A stretch of 64,000 bases of DNA from Adiantum capillus-veneris (GCA_014529385.2 CM043968.1:24866513-24930512); one strand, 5' to 3'; positions 24,190 through 38,096 are shown, numbered from the stretch's first letter. A program made the numbers and translations. The notes: a model not told the origin generated them from the letters alone.

Positions 24190-25341
24190 ATGGGTGACAA
24201 CAACACATATGTGTTCAAGATGTTTGCTGCTGAGGTCAGATTGGATGGGGACACTTACCCTATGTGGGCTTACATGACGCAACATGTTCTTGTGTCAAAG
24301 GGCATCTAGAATATTGTGCAGGGCATTGATGTACGTCCTAGTTCTAAGGATGTAGGGATGATGAGGATGTTGCAGGTCTTGCTGCATGGATTGTTGTTGT
24401 TAGAATTGTTTTGCCTATGGTAGAACAAGCTCGTTGGGATGTAAAGGATGCGCAGGCTCATGCATTGATTGCATTGTCTGTGAAGCGCACCATTACTTCT
24501 CACATTCGTTCAACGAAATTTGCAAAATAGGTTTGGGATATTCTGGCTGGTCTTTATGCAAACCGCAATGAGGCAAAAATTGCATTGCTGCTGCGTAAAG
24601 AGCTGTAGTCAAAGATTATGCATGATGAAGATGATATGGACACTTTCCTTGCTGGTGTCAAGGATATCAATGAGCAACTTATTTCTGCAAATGAAGTCAT
24701 TTCAGACAGTTCCCTTGTTTAGACTGTTCTTGATGCCTTACCAGATTCTTACCAGAATTTTGCTAGTACTTGGAGACTTATGACTCAAGGAAATCATGAA
24801 GTTGTCAAGTTTGATGCATTATGCACATTGCTGTTGCAAGAGTCACTTTCCAGAAAAAACAGGACTAGACAACGTGCAGTTGAATAGGCTTTTATTGCTG
24901 CTCAAAGAAAGGGTGGTAATAGTAAAGTAGCCACTTCTTATGGTTCTTCTGCGAGTGAAAAATCACATGTCCCTAATGCTTCTGCTGGCAGCAGTTCATC
25001 TGGAACTTCTTGTGATAAGGGCCAAAAGAAGATGCGTTGCCATTATTGTAAAGCTAATGATCACTTGATCAAGCAGTGTCCTAAGTTGAAGGCCAAAGAG
25101 GCTAAGAAGAAAGAGGGTGGTTCCACTGCAAATGTTGGTTCCACTACAAATGCAGCCATTGTTGAGTCTTCTATGAAAGGAGACTATGATGTTGATGTTG
25201 ATGCAAAATGGGATTTTAGTGCAGAGTGCACTTACAATCCTGTTGTCCATGGTGTATGCATGTCAGTTGCCGCATATTCACATGTGTGGTATTTCGACTG
25301 TGGTGCTACAAAGCACATTACCTCACATAGTGAATTTTTCA

Positions 25342-25350
<9 letters not shown>
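24190..25350 (+). pseudogene. E7 Ty1/copia gag and start of protease, broken
   Basis: From ATG 24190 the frame reads MGDNNTYVF then a UBN2-like copia Gag core (LDGDTYPMW near the start; later YANRNEAKIALLLRKEL and VLDALPDSYQNF), with stops at 24307, 24527, 24606, 24720 and 24885 and a frameshift near 24350. A CCHC knuckle CHYCKANDHLIKQC has the standard C-X2-C-X4-H-X4-C spacing. The protease active-site region follows as WYFDCGATKHIT, where the usual residue after Asp is Ser or Thr. The frame ends where the E8 LTR was inserted at 25342; integrase and RT are not in the window. Confidence 0.8.
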
Positions 25351-27058
<1,708 letters not shown>

Positions 27059-27059
27059 T

Positions 27060-27072
27060 TTGTAACAGAGCA
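27060..27072 (+). promoter_or_regulatory. E8 primer-binding site, tRNA-Met type
   Basis: TTGTAACAGAGCA matches the initiator tRNA-Met primer site TGGTATCAGAGCA at 11 of 13 positions and lies one base after the LTR end. Confidence 0.65.
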
Positions 27073-27476
27073 CAAGGTTTCTCTTTTCTTGCTCAAGAAG
27101 GGAAGTCCTCAAGCTAGCTATAAATGGTTGGTACTATTAATTGCAATTGAGTAAGTAGAATAGGGATTTTTTAGCCTTGCAGTGCGCCTGCCTTCATGCA
27201 GATAATGGGGCATCACCGTCGAGACCTATGGTCTTAATAGAGGAGTCCTATGGGGTTTGCCTACGGCTTAACCACTATTGAGCTATTAGAAGCTTGACAG
27301 GAGCCTGTGCTATTTTGGTGTTGAAAGACCCTCTCTTCTATTCCTTGCAATTATTGGTATTTGAGCCACGGGTACAATAGCTGGAGTGCTTTTCCAAATG
27401 GGTAATGAGGAATAGCAACTAGGGCTTGAAGTGCCAAAGTACACCTAAAAAACATTTACACCTAAAAGTTGTTAGA

Positions 27477-29000
27477 ATGGCTAACAATAGTAAAGAGAGT
27501 GAAATTGATATTGATAGCTTTGATTTTGCTAATGAGCAGGCTACTAATGATGCCCCTATTCTTGTTAACTATCTTATTTCTAGGCTTCAACAAGCCATGT
27601 GCAATCCATCCCTCCAAAGTGAAGTGCAACGGCAACTTTGTGCTCATGGGATTCTCCAAACTCCCCACCATGACAAGAGAGCACCTAGGAAGCCTCCTTG
27701 TGAGACTCCCAAAAGAGGCCTCTCTCCGATTCGGGAAGAAGAAGATCCATACAAAGGGCTCAAATATTTGCTTCTTGATGACGCATCTCCTTCCCAAAGG
27801 AGAACTCAAGAGCCCCCACCGAAGGAACGAGAAAGGAGTGAGTCTCCTGCCACCTCGACAGAGATGGCTCCATGAAGAGGGCGGACGAAACCCTCTCCAC
27901 CACCTCCTAAATAGAGAAGAGCATTGCACACTTCTCCACACCATAATTCAAAGAGGGATGACAAAAATCAAGAGAAGAAAAAGTCAAGAAAGAGGACACC
28001 CTCTTCTCCATCTTCTTCATCCTCTTCCTCTTATGAAAGTGGTGGTGTAGACAAAGAAGATCAAGGCAAGAAAAAGGCGAGAAAGAGGTCACCCTCTTCT
28101 CCATCTTCCTCAAATTCTTCATCTTCTGGAGAAAGCGATGGTGCAACTTTTGAACCATAAAAAAGAAGAGGCCATAGGAAATCCTATGCCGCGTGGAAGA
28201 GGTCATCCAAGCTCAAGAAGTTCAAAGTGGGAGGAAAGAGCATCTCTTCCCTTTCCTATGATGGCACCTTTGGTGCTACAGACAAAGTCTTGGCCTTTAT
28301 CCAACAATTAGATGCGGCGTTTGGAGATGAGGGCTTCACAGAGTCCTCTAAGCTACGCCATGTAGCTTTGCACTTTCAAAAGTTCACCACACAATGGTGG
28401 TCTAGCCTACGGGCCAACAGTGAAGCTCCACGAGCATGGAAACCTTTAAGAGCTTCCATTATGAAACAGTTTTTGGCCACTGATGCCAAAGGCAAACTAC
28501 TCACCGAATGGCGAAGCTTGAAGCTCTCTCCCTACGAATCCATTCACAAAGATGTAGACAAGTTTTGAGACTTACATCTCAAAGCTACTGTCTTCAAAAA
28601 GATGGATTTTGGAGAGCAAAAGCAACAATTTTGTGCGGGATTAACTAAAGAAATGGTGGAGTATGTCAACTCCCAAATGCCACGCACCATATCCGCGGTT
28701 GTACACCATACTATGGTGGCTTCTTGAATCAATTTCCAAGTAGGGGCTAAGAGAAATTCTAAGCCAACAGAAAACAAGGGTTCCAATGAGCCTAAGGGGA
28801 AGGACAATGTCCAAAAGTCTCCTAAGGGAAATTCTAATAACAACAAAGCTAAAGAGAAGGGAGTTTACAAAGGCAAAAATAAACTCTCTCGTGAAGAGCT
28901 TAAGCGTTATCACAAGGCTAACCCCGCTGTTTCAAGTGCGACGAGCAAGGGCATGCATACCATGCTTGTCCCCAAAAGAACACCCGCCATGAGCATCCTA
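27477..29000 (+). pseudogene. E8 Ty3/gypsy gag
   Basis: It begins MANNSKESEIDIDSFD at 27477. An N-terminal Ser/Lys/Pro-rich region contains two RKRTPSSPSSS-type repeats (27990-28130). The Gag core follows at about 28230-28720 (VLAFIQQLDAAFGDEGF, LHFQKFTTQWW, EWRSLKLSPYESI). A standard CCHC knuckle, CFKCDEQGHAYHAC, lies near 28930-28970. Stops and frame changes occur at about 27873, 27910, 28158, 28566 and 28724. Gag of this type forms the capsid and binds RNA. The order LTR, primer site, gag, protease, RT places it in E8, and chromovirus affinity is likely. Confidence 0.85.
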
Positions 29001-29490
29001 GAGCTTTCTTGGTTGAAATACATGAAGAGGAAGCTCACAACAAAGGATCTCCTCTATGCCATGCTTGGGGAAAGGTAAGAGAACATGATGCTTTTATTCT
29101 CTTTGACCCTGGTTCTACTCACACTTTCATATCCACAGAGTTGGCCACCAAGCTAGGCATCCAAGCCTATGAGATGGGAGATGTCCTACCCACAGACGGT
29201 GCTTTTGAGGGGCAAGAAGCTTGAGTCACTCCCTTAATTGGGAAATTGAGGCTCCATGTACAAAGCTATGTGGACAAAGAGGATTTTTAAATTTCTTCTC
29301 TCAAGCATGAGGAATGTAATCCTAGGGGCACCATGGTTTGATTGCATGGCTGCCAATGTTAAATTCCCTGAAAGGAGAATCTATTTTAGGTTCAAGGAAA
29401 AAGATATGTACATAGATGCTAAGGAAATGGGTAACACCATACCCATTGTACATAGTGACAAGCTTTCAATAAGTCAATAAAGAGCTCTAT
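29001..29490 (+). pseudogene. E8 aspartic protease
   Basis: The sequence FILFDPGSTHTFIS has the active-site context of plant gypsy retropepsins (DPG or DSG is common). The C-terminal signature VILGAPWFDCMAANVKF appears near 29310-29365. The frame is interrupted by TGA at 29222-29224 and a shift near 29280. The protease would cleave the Gag-Pol polyprotein. Confidence 0.8.
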
Positions 29491-29494
29491 TTTT

Positions 29495-29815
29495 GTGTAC
29501 TTGATTATTATTAAAGATTCTCAAAATGAACCTAATGCTTTAGCAAAAGAAAATATAAACAATCACAAGGAATTAGAGTTATCCAATTTTCTCAAGGGGT
29601 TTCAAGATGTCTTTATTGACGACATCCCTTGTGAACTACCTCCTAAACGAGGCAATGATGACCATGCAATTGAACTTCCTCCAAGAAGTTCACCGCCTAA
29701 TAAACCTCCTTATAGAGTTTCTCAAGCTCAATAAGAGGAGATTATGCGGCAAGTGCATGAGTTAGTTGAAAGGGCATGGTTAGTCCTAGCTCATCTCCAT
29801 TTTGATCACCCGTCT
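29495..29815 (+). pseudogene. E8 reverse transcriptase, N-terminal part
   Basis: It contains LPPKRGNDDHAIELPPRSSP and NKPPYRVSQAQ, the conserved entry into gypsy RT, then a TAA at 29732-29734 and QVHELVERAW. It is cut at 29815 by E9. The rest of RT resumes at 32356 after the duplicated CGTCT. Confidence 0.85.
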
Positions 29816-29883
29816 TGTTGGAACGAGGGCTGCTATGGGGGGTGGAGACTAAGAATCACCATGGCTAGAAGGAGCGTGCAGAG

Positions 29884-29928
<45 letters not shown>

Positions 29929-30117
29929 CGACACAGCTTGAAGAAGGAAAACCACGCTACTCTCTTTTCTATTAATGAAAGGGTCTTTACATAGCTTTTG
30001 AAAGATGATAGCAACCACTCCTTTCTCTTCATGCAAACTGAACTTATTTGATGGCCTATAGCTGTATGCTTTGAGCCATGTTCTCATGGGCAAACAAACA
30101 TGGGCTTGAACCCAACA
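29816..30117 (-). repeat. E9 3' LTR (302 bp)
   Basis: Left LTR. On the minus strand it runs TGTTGGGTTCAAGCCCATG to CCCTCGTTCCAACA. It contains a short AG tract (29888-29925, about 38 bases). Confidence 0.93.
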
Positions 30118-30131
30118 ATCCCCCCCTCAAG
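30118..30131 (-). promoter_or_regulatory. E9 polypurine tract
   Basis: Minus-strand CTTGAGGGGGGAT abuts the 3' LTR start TGTTGGG. Confidence 0.75.
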
Positions 30132-30483
30132 CCCGAACTGGACAAGCAACTCATGATACCTCGAGTTTTTGGTATACTCGTCAACAGTGAGTTTTAGGTT
30201 TTCTCACAACCAAGGATTTTTGGTTTATCCATAACCTGGTGCTAGGTCAGTAACCCCCCCTTGAACAGATAGGGTGTAGGTCAAAACATTAGCTACCAAA
30301 AGTGGAGTTTTTGGTTCACTGCCAAACCTTGGGTTTAAGGTGTACCCAGTAACCTCATGAGGAGCGGACAAAATGGTACTTGAGAACAAAAAACTGATAA
30401 ATTGGGAGGTCTTACCACTTATGGGTGGCAGTGTCTATAGCCCGTACAATTTATTTTGACTAAATAACATGAAAAGAGTTGAT

Positions 30484-31383
30484 CTAATAAATTTCCTCAT
30501 CAACGGAATATATTGGAGATTCAGTGTCTCCCTCAACCACATGAATTTGAGTTTTACCCTTTTGAAAGCACTTATTTGACGGATGATTTGTTTTACCACA
30601 GTGAACACAAGGATTCTTCTTGAAACAGTCTTTCGTCTGATGATTGTTGCGCCCACAAATGGCACAAGTTCTGGTTCCATTGAATGGTTGAGATGAAGCT
30701 GCTGTAGCAGCACATTTAGTGACTGTATATGCACTGGAAGTATAAGAAGAACTGGTGGGTGACACGGCATTCGAGACTGTATATGCCCTGAGAATAATAG
30801 TAGAATTGGTACTAGGTACCCTGCGTTCTTCTTCCTGCAATGAATTGATGATATCATCCATGGAGGGTAGTGGATCTTTCTCTTTTAAAACAGTAACAAT
30901 CTGATGAAATTTGTCAGTCAAACTTTTTAACAAAATGGCTATGAGATCTTCTTCTGGTACCGATGCTTCGACATAAACAAGCTGAGTTCTAGTACTCTTC
31001 AGTCTATTTGCTAAAGCTGCAATATTTTCATCTTCACGCATGCGGATGGAATATAATTCCATTTTTAAACTCATTTTTGAATACTTTGCTTTGGAACCGA
31101 ACAACTTCTCTAACTCTCTCCAAGCAGCACTTGAAGAATCGACATCGTCCAAATAATGAATAAAATCATCTTCTAAGGAGGTTAGGATAATACCAAAAGC
31201 TTGTTCGTCTTTCCTGTGTAGCTCAGCAGATAGTGCCCTTGTAACTGCAGCGGATGTGCCGGATTCGTCGGCTGCGAGAGTCTTGACCACATTCCAAAGA
31301 TTTTTCCGCATCAGATAACCTTTGACTTTAATTTTCCAGGTATGAAAACCAGATCCATTAAATTTGTCGACTTTTGATGCCAT
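30484..31383 (-). CDS. E9 Gag, Ty1/copia type, intact
   Basis: A 299-residue uninterrupted ORF from MASKVDKFNGSGFHTWK. This start fits the family; an in-frame ATG at 31437 would add 18 hydrophobic residues and is less likely. The UBN2-like Gag core covers roughly residues 5-190 (WNVVKT, ELEKLFGSKAKYSKMSLKMEL, MREDENIAALANRL, LLKSLTDKFHQIV). Near the C-terminus there are two standard CCHC knuckles, CAICGRNNHQTKDC and CVHCGKTNHPSNKC. It ends soon after, with no protease motif. The protein would form particles and package RNA. Without pol, the element would rely on a full copia relative. It is the only clearly intact retroelement ORF in the window. Confidence 0.93.
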   Translation of the reverse strand: MASKVDKFNGSGFHTWKIKVKGYLMRKNLWNVVKTLAADESGTSAAVTRALSAELHRKDEQAFGIILTSLEDDFIHYLDDVDSSSAAWRELEKLFGSKAKYSKMSLKMELYSIRMREDENIAALANRLKSTRTQLVYVEASVPEEDLIAILLKSLTDKFHQIVTVLKEKDPLPSMDDIINSLQEEERRVPSTNSTIILRAYTVSNAVSPTSSSYTSSAYTVTKCAATAASSQPFNGTRTCAICGRNNHQTKDCFKKNPCVHCGKTNHPSNKCFQKGKTQIHVVEGDTESPIYSVDEEIY

Positions 31384-31934
31384 ATTTGATATGCAAAGTA
31401 TAGCTGTATACTGGAGAAGATAAGTAATGTCCGTCAAAGAGTCGGCAACAATTTTGGCTTTAATTCAAGAGTCAATTTGCAGCATTCGAATTTCCGGGAA
31501 GCAACTTTGATAACAATTTAATTTCTGGAAATTTTGTACGCTAGTAAAATGTTGTAATCCTAGCACACCGGAACACGAGCACATATTGCAGTTGTCGCAT
31601 AAAAGATTTTGCGCGGGTTTGGCAGGGTGGGAATCCCGGTTTGCTGGAAGACCAAATTAGTATTGTCCACCATCTTGAATAGTCTGTGTGAACATAAGAT
31701 AAATAAAATTCAAACCTTCTCTGTGTATAGCACAGGCAGGAGATGGAGAGTAAGCAAAAGCTGCTCGTAGCGGGCTGCAGAGGGCGAGTTGGGAGAGGCC
31801 ACAATGTCGAAGGTTCACCACAGGGCCAAGGCAAAATGACTGATGCCGGTTCTGAGCAATTTGACGCAGGTCGAGCTTCGGGCTGTCCCTTTGCAAGCGG
31901 TAGTTCCCGCGCGCCAACTCAAGCCGAGAGCACT

Positions 31935-31947
31935 GGCTCTGATACCA
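31935..31947 (-). promoter_or_regulatory. E9 primer-binding site, tRNA-Met type
   Basis: Minus-strand TGGTATCAGAGCC, a perfect match to the common copia initiator tRNA-Met site, two bases after the 5' LTR. Confidence 0.95.
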
Positions 31948-31949
31948 GT

Positions 31950-32355
<406 letters not shown>

Positions 32356-32360
32356 CGTCT

Positions 32361-33870
32361 TACTAGTGCAAAAGAAAGATGGCACATATCGTATGTGTGT
32401 CGACTATAGAGCACTAAATAGGATCACTATCAAAAATAGGTTTCTTGTTCCATGGGTAGAAGACCTATTTGATAAGCTACAAGGATCGACCTAAAAAATG
32501 GCTACCATCAAATAAGGATAGTTGATCTAGATATTGTAAAGACCGCATTTCGCACTACGTTTGGTCTTTACGAATACATTGTCATGCCTTTTGGCTTGAC
32601 CAATGCACCATCCACATTCAATCGCTTGATGGAGAAGCTATTCAAGCATCACCGAACCTTTACTAGAGTGCTCTTTAATGATATTATCATCTACTCTAAT
32701 TCACTTTACGAACACAAGAAACACCTCCAGGTAATATTTCAAGTCTTAAGAGAGAATAAACTTTATGTTGATCAAAAGAAAAGTGATTTTTTCTTACAAG
32801 AGATTCAATATTTAGGTCACATTATCTCTCAAGATGGCATCCAAATGGATCCATCAAAGTTAGAGTTAATAAAAGGATGGCCTAAACCAAGGAATCTTCA
32901 TGAACTAAGAAGCTTTATAGGTATGTGTGCATACTATAGATGTTTCATAGAAAAGTTCTCACAACTTACAAGACCATTACATGACCTAACAAGGAAAAAT
33001 GTTAGGTATACATGGTCTACCAAGGAGAATAATGCTTTCAAAAACCTTATCTCTAAACCTGTGCTTGCACTACCAGATCTCTCAAAGCCATTTGAGGTCC
33101 AATGTGATGCTTGTGCTGATTGCTTTGGAGCTGGTTTGCTCCAAGAAGGGCACACCATAGCCTATGAAAGTCAAAGGCTCAAACCTGGTGAGCAAGCTCT
33201 AGGCATATATGAAAAGGAACTCCTGGCAATTCTACATGCCTTAGACTAATGGAAGCACTATTTATTGGGGACTCCTTTCATTCCGTGGACGGATCACCAA
33301 AGCCTTAAGTACTTCATGACACAAACCAAGCTCTTCGACAAACAAATAAGGTGGGCAAATTTCCTTTTGCAATTTCATTTTCATATTGCTCACATTGTTG
33401 GCAAGCAAAATCAAGTAGCCGATGCACTCTCAAGATTGCCGAGAGTGAATGCGGTTTCCATAGCAACTCACAATGATCTATCTTCTATGATAATAAGTAT
33501 GCTATTGATCCGATTTTAGAGATATGATTTCAGCCCTTGCACTAGGAAAGAAAGAGGAACCATTTACCTTACAAGATGGTTATCTTCTCTACGGCAATAG
33601 ACTATGTGTTACTAACTTACTACATGAGAAAATAATTATGAATCTCATGCTCCTCCTTATGCGGGGCATAGAGGCATTCAATTTAACCTAAAAGAGATTG
33701 AAACACATTTCTATTGGCCCACCACAAAAGCAAACATACAAGAGTATGTTTCTAAATGTTTGGTATGCCAAAAGATGAAGTTTGATAGAGGGAAGCAACT
33801 TGGATTGCTTCAACCTTTGCCAATCCCTAATTCACCATGTGAGAGCATATCCATGCCCAAGTTTCAATAA
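32361..33870 (+). pseudogene. E8 RT, RNase H and integrase zinc domain
   Basis: It continues E8 after E9. RT includes LVLVQKKDGTY, MCVDYRALN, MPFGLTNAPSTFNRLM and the catalytic region VLFNDIIIYS, where the first Asp of the YxDD box is Asn. The RNase H-like part has PFEVQCDAC and YEKELLAILHALD, then stop TAA 33247-33249, then TDHQSLKYF and VADALSRL. An integrase HHCC region follows (YAGHRGIQF, SKCLVCQKMKF). Further stops and shifts lie at 32500-32530 and about 33520-33690. Homology ends at the SISM motif that normally precedes the integrase core Asp (near 33854); TAA follows at 33868. The integrase core and 3' LTR are absent. Confidence 0.88.
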
Positions 33871-33926
33871 TATATTACAAAATGAAGTCTTGATGTTCTA
33901 ATAAATTATTCAATTTTTTTTTCAAG

Positions 33927-34085
33927 ATGGCTTGGGATCTACCATAAGAAATTCAGCGGATTATCTATGAGAGGATGGAAACTGCTACGCTAGAGCAAAA
34001 GCTCGCTATGCTAGAACATTTTAGGGAGATCTTATTTCCAGAAACCTATACTTGTCCCTGGGATTTAAGCAAGTGGGAAGCGTGA
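33927..34085 (+). pseudogene. Accessory protein family copy a
   Basis: The frame MAWDLP is followed by TAA, then EIQRIIYERMETATLEQKL, LEHFREILFPETYTC, and stops at TGA 34083. It aligns with copies b and c around a helix ending in the LFP motif. I do not recognise the family. Confidence 0.5.
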
Positions 34086-34405
34086 GTAAAGTTGGAAATG
34101 AGTGATATAGAATGCACTTGTGCGAAGACGCATGGAAGTGGCATAAATGAATGAAGACGCATGCACTTGTGCAAAGACACAAGTGCATGAAAGTAGCATG
34201 GATGAAACTTTTATTGAGCTTTTCTTGTCATTCTCCCTTAATAAGGAGCAAGATTGGGTAAAGTAGCTGCCACATGACGAATTAATTTTTGGGACATTTA
34301 CTGGAAGATAATTTTGAGTAGTAATGAACAAATCCAAGAAGTTCTTGTGATTAGCCACATATGAAGCTATAAGTATATATAGCAAGACTTGTTTTGAAAT
34401 TACTG

Positions 34406-34673
34406 ATGGCTTGGAATATTCAAGAAGAAGAAGCTTACAGGATAGTCCCAAAAGAATGGGGATAGCCGAACCAGAAAACACGTTAACCATGTTGAGACAT
34501 CTTATCGAACTTTTCTCTCCTAAGGAAAGTACCATTTCTACTAAGAAATGGAGAACATGGCGTCGAATGGAGTTACACGGTTAACCCTATGGGAACGCGT
34601 ACAACTATTGAATAATTTACGGATTGCAATGATGAGAGAAAGCTGGGATTGGGACCAAAGAGATATAGTATGA
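34406..34673 (+). pseudogene. Accessory protein family copy b
   Basis: Start MAWNIQEEEAYRIVPKEW, a frameshift, then LRHLIELFSPKEST, KKWRTWRRMELHG, and after a second shift TLWERVQLLNNLRIAMMRES, ending TGA 34671. Copy c aligns along its length (IWKTWRHLTRV, TLWGRDHFRNNTRLAM). The family pattern is an N-terminal MA-W, a helix with [LF]-[FS]-P, then W-x-TWR and TLW-x-R-x5-NN-x-R-[IL]-AM. Function unknown. Confidence 0.55.
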
Positions 34674-35106
34674 ACCAATCTTATTTCCAGATTTTGAAAG
34701 TAAACCTCTACTTATAGCATCTCAAGTCAAATAGAAAAGACAGTAAAGGAGATGTGCTTAAAAACTCACAAGGAAACAAGATGGGAAAGTGCAATAGACA
34801 AGCTCATAAATATTGCAGACATTTAAACTCTGAAGGAGAATAAGAAAACAAACTTATGAGTTAGCCAAGAACTCAAAGTTGGAATCTTTACTCAAGACTA
34901 TCATAGACAGAAGACCCTTTGCTGAAACCACTAAAAAGAGATGTATTTAAGAATTTATTTAAATAGGAGAGACTTACATTTCAAGACAAGCAAGTACGGA
35001 TAATACTCAAATTTTTCAAAAAAGGGTTATTTATTCAATTAAAGCGAAAAAGGATTATAAGGGCGGCATCAAGTAAGTACAAGAGAGGCAAGAAAATTTA
35101 CAGCTC

Positions 35107-35612
35107 CTAAATATCCTCTAATATATGGTCACATAACCAAGTATCGCAAACACCGCACATATTAGGACGCTCACCCTCTGGAATGCTTCTATGAGAAACA
35201 GCTTGAGCAATTTCTCGGGTATGAGCTGAGAAAAGAAAAGGACCTCTAAGAGGAAGACTACAGATGGTATCGATGCAAATCTTGGAATGGGAGATAAACT
35301 GCACAAGCAAGAACAACCTTGCGGGGAACCCAGGATCTCGTGTCCTTTGATGTAGTAGTATCGAGGGCCATGTCCTAGAGCCTCTGTAACCATAGCAAGT
35401 CGGGTATTGTTGCGAAAATGGTCTCTACCCCAGAGAGTCACTCTTGTGAGATGTCTCCATGTCTTCCATATGGTCTGGCCGACACAAGAATTTGGCTGAG
35501 GGAAGAGGAGATCTTTGTATCGCTCTAAGAACTGTCTTTTAACTGCCTCATCTGCACTGTGCAAGTGAGAGATGCATACATGAAGAACCAAGTCTTCTTG
35601 CCAAGACGCCAT
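35107..35612 (-). pseudogene. Accessory protein family copy c, opposite strand
   Basis: ATG 35610-35612 opens MASWQEDLVLHV, then LERYKDLLFPQP, IWKTWRHLTRVTLWGR, NNTRLAMVTEALG. Near 35310 the frame shifts and the likely continuation ends in a Cys-rich segment, MCGVCDTWLCDH, with stop at 35107. About 168 residues. It aligns with copy b over most of its first 90 residues. Its inverted orientation relative to a and b is odd and could reflect an inversion or a convergent gene pair. Confidence 0.55.
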
Positions 35613-36054
35613 CAGATAAGAAAATGACTAAGTTACAAGAGAGTGAAGATCACAAAACTAAGAGGATAACAAGTTACAAGAGAGTGAAGATCACAAAACT
35701 AAGAGGATAACAAGTGCTAATAAAGAAGGGATTACTAGTAGCTTATAAAGATTAAGTATTTTATCGAAGAAGCCACAAACATGATGACTTATTCAAGAAG
35801 ATAGCTTATTAAGAAAGATTTCCCATGACTCAAATATTATATTAGTAGATTTTTGGGAATGAAGAAGTGTAAGAGAGAAGTCAAGTTGAAAGCGTTGACA
35901 AGACGTTAAGTCGCAAGACGTATCCAAGAAGCTTCATCAATTACGTATTTTATTCAAGTTGAGGACAGCTCTTTCCTTTTGTTGGGAAGAGATGGTGCCT
36001 TCAATAGACTCAAAGACTCTTGACCAACAGTCCTATCCTCATCAACTCTGACTA

Positions 36055-37016
36055 ATTTCACTCCTTAGATCTTCTTTACCCGAGGGAGTTCAACAAGAAA
36101 TTTAGGTAGACCCCTATTTTAGACCTCTTCTGCAAGAGATTCAAGCTCAGATCCCGAGGGAACACTTAACTGACTATACCTTAGCTGATGGTCTTCTTTA
36201 CTACCTGGAAATATTCAATCCCTAGATATTCCTGAGATGAAGTGGTAATGTCTGAGTATGGACTTTGTTACAAGTCTTCCAAAGACAACTGGAAACTATG
36301 ATTCTATTTTTGTCATAGTAGATAAGCTCTCTAAGGTGTCTCATCTAATTCCACTCAAGCAGACAACCACCGCCATTGACATAGTCCAAGTATTTGTCAA
36401 AGAGGTAGTAAGATTACATGGAATCTCTGTAAGAATCATCAGTGATCGGAATGCCGAGTTTACTCCTAAGTTTTGGCAAGCCATGTTTGGATCTCTGGGT
36501 ACCCAACTGAATCTCAACTCAGCATATCATCCGGAGACTGATGGCCAAACTCAGTGAGTGAATCAAGTCATTGAAGATATGCTTTGAGCATATTGCAACC
36601 AACATCCCAAGCAATGGATTAAGTTTCTTCCTGTCGTTGAGTTTGCTTATAACTCTTCTCACCATTGCAGCCTTGGAATGTCACCCTTGAAAGCCTTGTA
36701 TGGTCAAGAATGTTTAGTCCCTCTTAGGTTAGCCGATCTAGCTCTTCATGTTCCTACCGCTAAGTCTACCCTGGAAGAGATGTATCATCAACTTCTAGTC
36801 ATTAGAGACAACCTGAAGAGAGCTAGTGATAGACATACGAGCTACATTGATCTTCACCGCTCCCCTAGAAGCTTTAGCGAAGGCGAACAAGTTTTCCTCA
36901 GAGTCAAAACCAAACGAAGCTCCTTAAAGCTAGGGAATTTTCATAAGCTTGCATTCAGATATTGTGGACCTTTTGGGATCAAATCAATATCTCCCTTTTG
37001 TCCAAGCCCTTGATCA
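36055..37016 (+). pseudogene. E6 chromovirus-like integrase
   Basis: It starts in the linker between RNase H and integrase (LLRSSLPEGVQQEI, HLTDYTLADGLLYY). The zinc domain is then deleted and the frame resumes SLDIPEMKW, stop, LSMDFVTSLPKTTGNYDS. Core residues are Asp in SMDFV, Asp in IISDRN and Glu in NQVIED. Stops occur at about 36231, 36555 and 36586. The post-core motif YGQECLVPLRLADL and the GPF motif (FRYCGPFGIKSI) are present, but the frame ends before any chromodomain. The core motif set and the downstream LTR start TGTAAGGTCCC suggest a chromovirus of the Tekay/Del kind. Confidence 0.8.
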
Positions 37017-37770
37017 TATTTTTGGTTGGTTCTTTGGAACAAATTATAATTATTCTTCAAGATATCGATGGCACTTTTGATGTAGTTTTTATGCGAAGGT
37101 AATCAATCGTCATATTTATGGAATTCAAACATCTCTAGTCAGTCAATTCTTTTGAGATTCAAATCGTCTATGGTGTTTTAAAGATCTAATTTTTATGATA
37201 CGTGAAATATCTGATTACCAAGTGAAAGATGAGGCAGTAAGCTATAGACATAAGAGAAATTAGGATGGAGAAAATAAATTGGGTACACAAGGGAGGAGAT
37301 ATTGCAAGATTAATTGAAAGGTCAGTATGAAATCCTTAACTGTCAAGAACATGGTAGCAGTTGGATGATATTAATAGAGAAATGAGTCAACGCTCAGAAC
37401 GAAAAAAAGTTAAAGTCTAGGTAAGAATGGTAAGATTTTTACAAAGCGTATTAAGGCTAGATTGAGAGCAAAGTGAAGAAATGATCTTCAGACCTCACAA
37501 GAGAAACACAATCCGGTGACACCAAAGGAAAAATACCTAGTTGAATAAGATCACACTCAGTTAATTAAAGTAACCCCGAGTCATTAATACTTCTTTATAA
37601 TTAGGACTTTTGCGTCAGTGCTAAAAATGGAAGAGAAGTGTATTATTCAAGGTCCATTCCAGTTTCACTATCTTTTAATTTAAATACCCTAAAGTTACTG
37701 ACCATCTTCAATCATAAGTTGACCAAAGATTGAGTTTGTCTACTCTCTAAAGCATGTCCCGAGCTGAGGA
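37017..37770. other. E6 post-integrase region, no ORF recognised
   Basis: AT-rich, with stops in all frames. It ends in a segment similar to 35955-35985. Confidence 0.4.
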
Positions 37771-38096
37771 CAACTCTTTCTTTTTTGTTGGGGGGTTTGT
37801 AAGGTCCCTCCCTAAACCCTAGAGCCATTCAAAACTTTTTCAGCCTAGAAAATAATTTAGAAAAAGCAATACCGACAAAGAAGTCATTTGGACAACGAGA
37901 TTTTACTCCAGAATGAAAAGACAAGGATATTCCAGATAAAATATTACGTCATCCCTATATTTTTCCAAAAAAGATTAAGATTACTTTTATACTTCTTTGT
38001 CAAAAACCGTGTGGGAACTGATCTAGATCGAGAACTGGGAGAAAAAGGGACTAACTTGATTGAAAGATAAAGTTAAGAGAGAAGAATTAAGAAGAA

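Larger units (their letters stand above)
33871..35990. other. Accessory region of unknown origin
   Basis: It separates the truncated E8 integrase from E6. It contains three diverged copies of one small protein family (33927, 34406, and 35612 on the minus strand) and a roughly 50-bp duplication around GCACTTGTGC (34110-34200). It ends at 35955-35985 with GAGGACAGCTCTTTCC and TTTTGTTGGG, closely resembling the sequence just before the E6 LTR at 37771-37796. That suggests it is the post-pol region of an E6-like element whose LTR was deleted. Confidence 0.5.
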
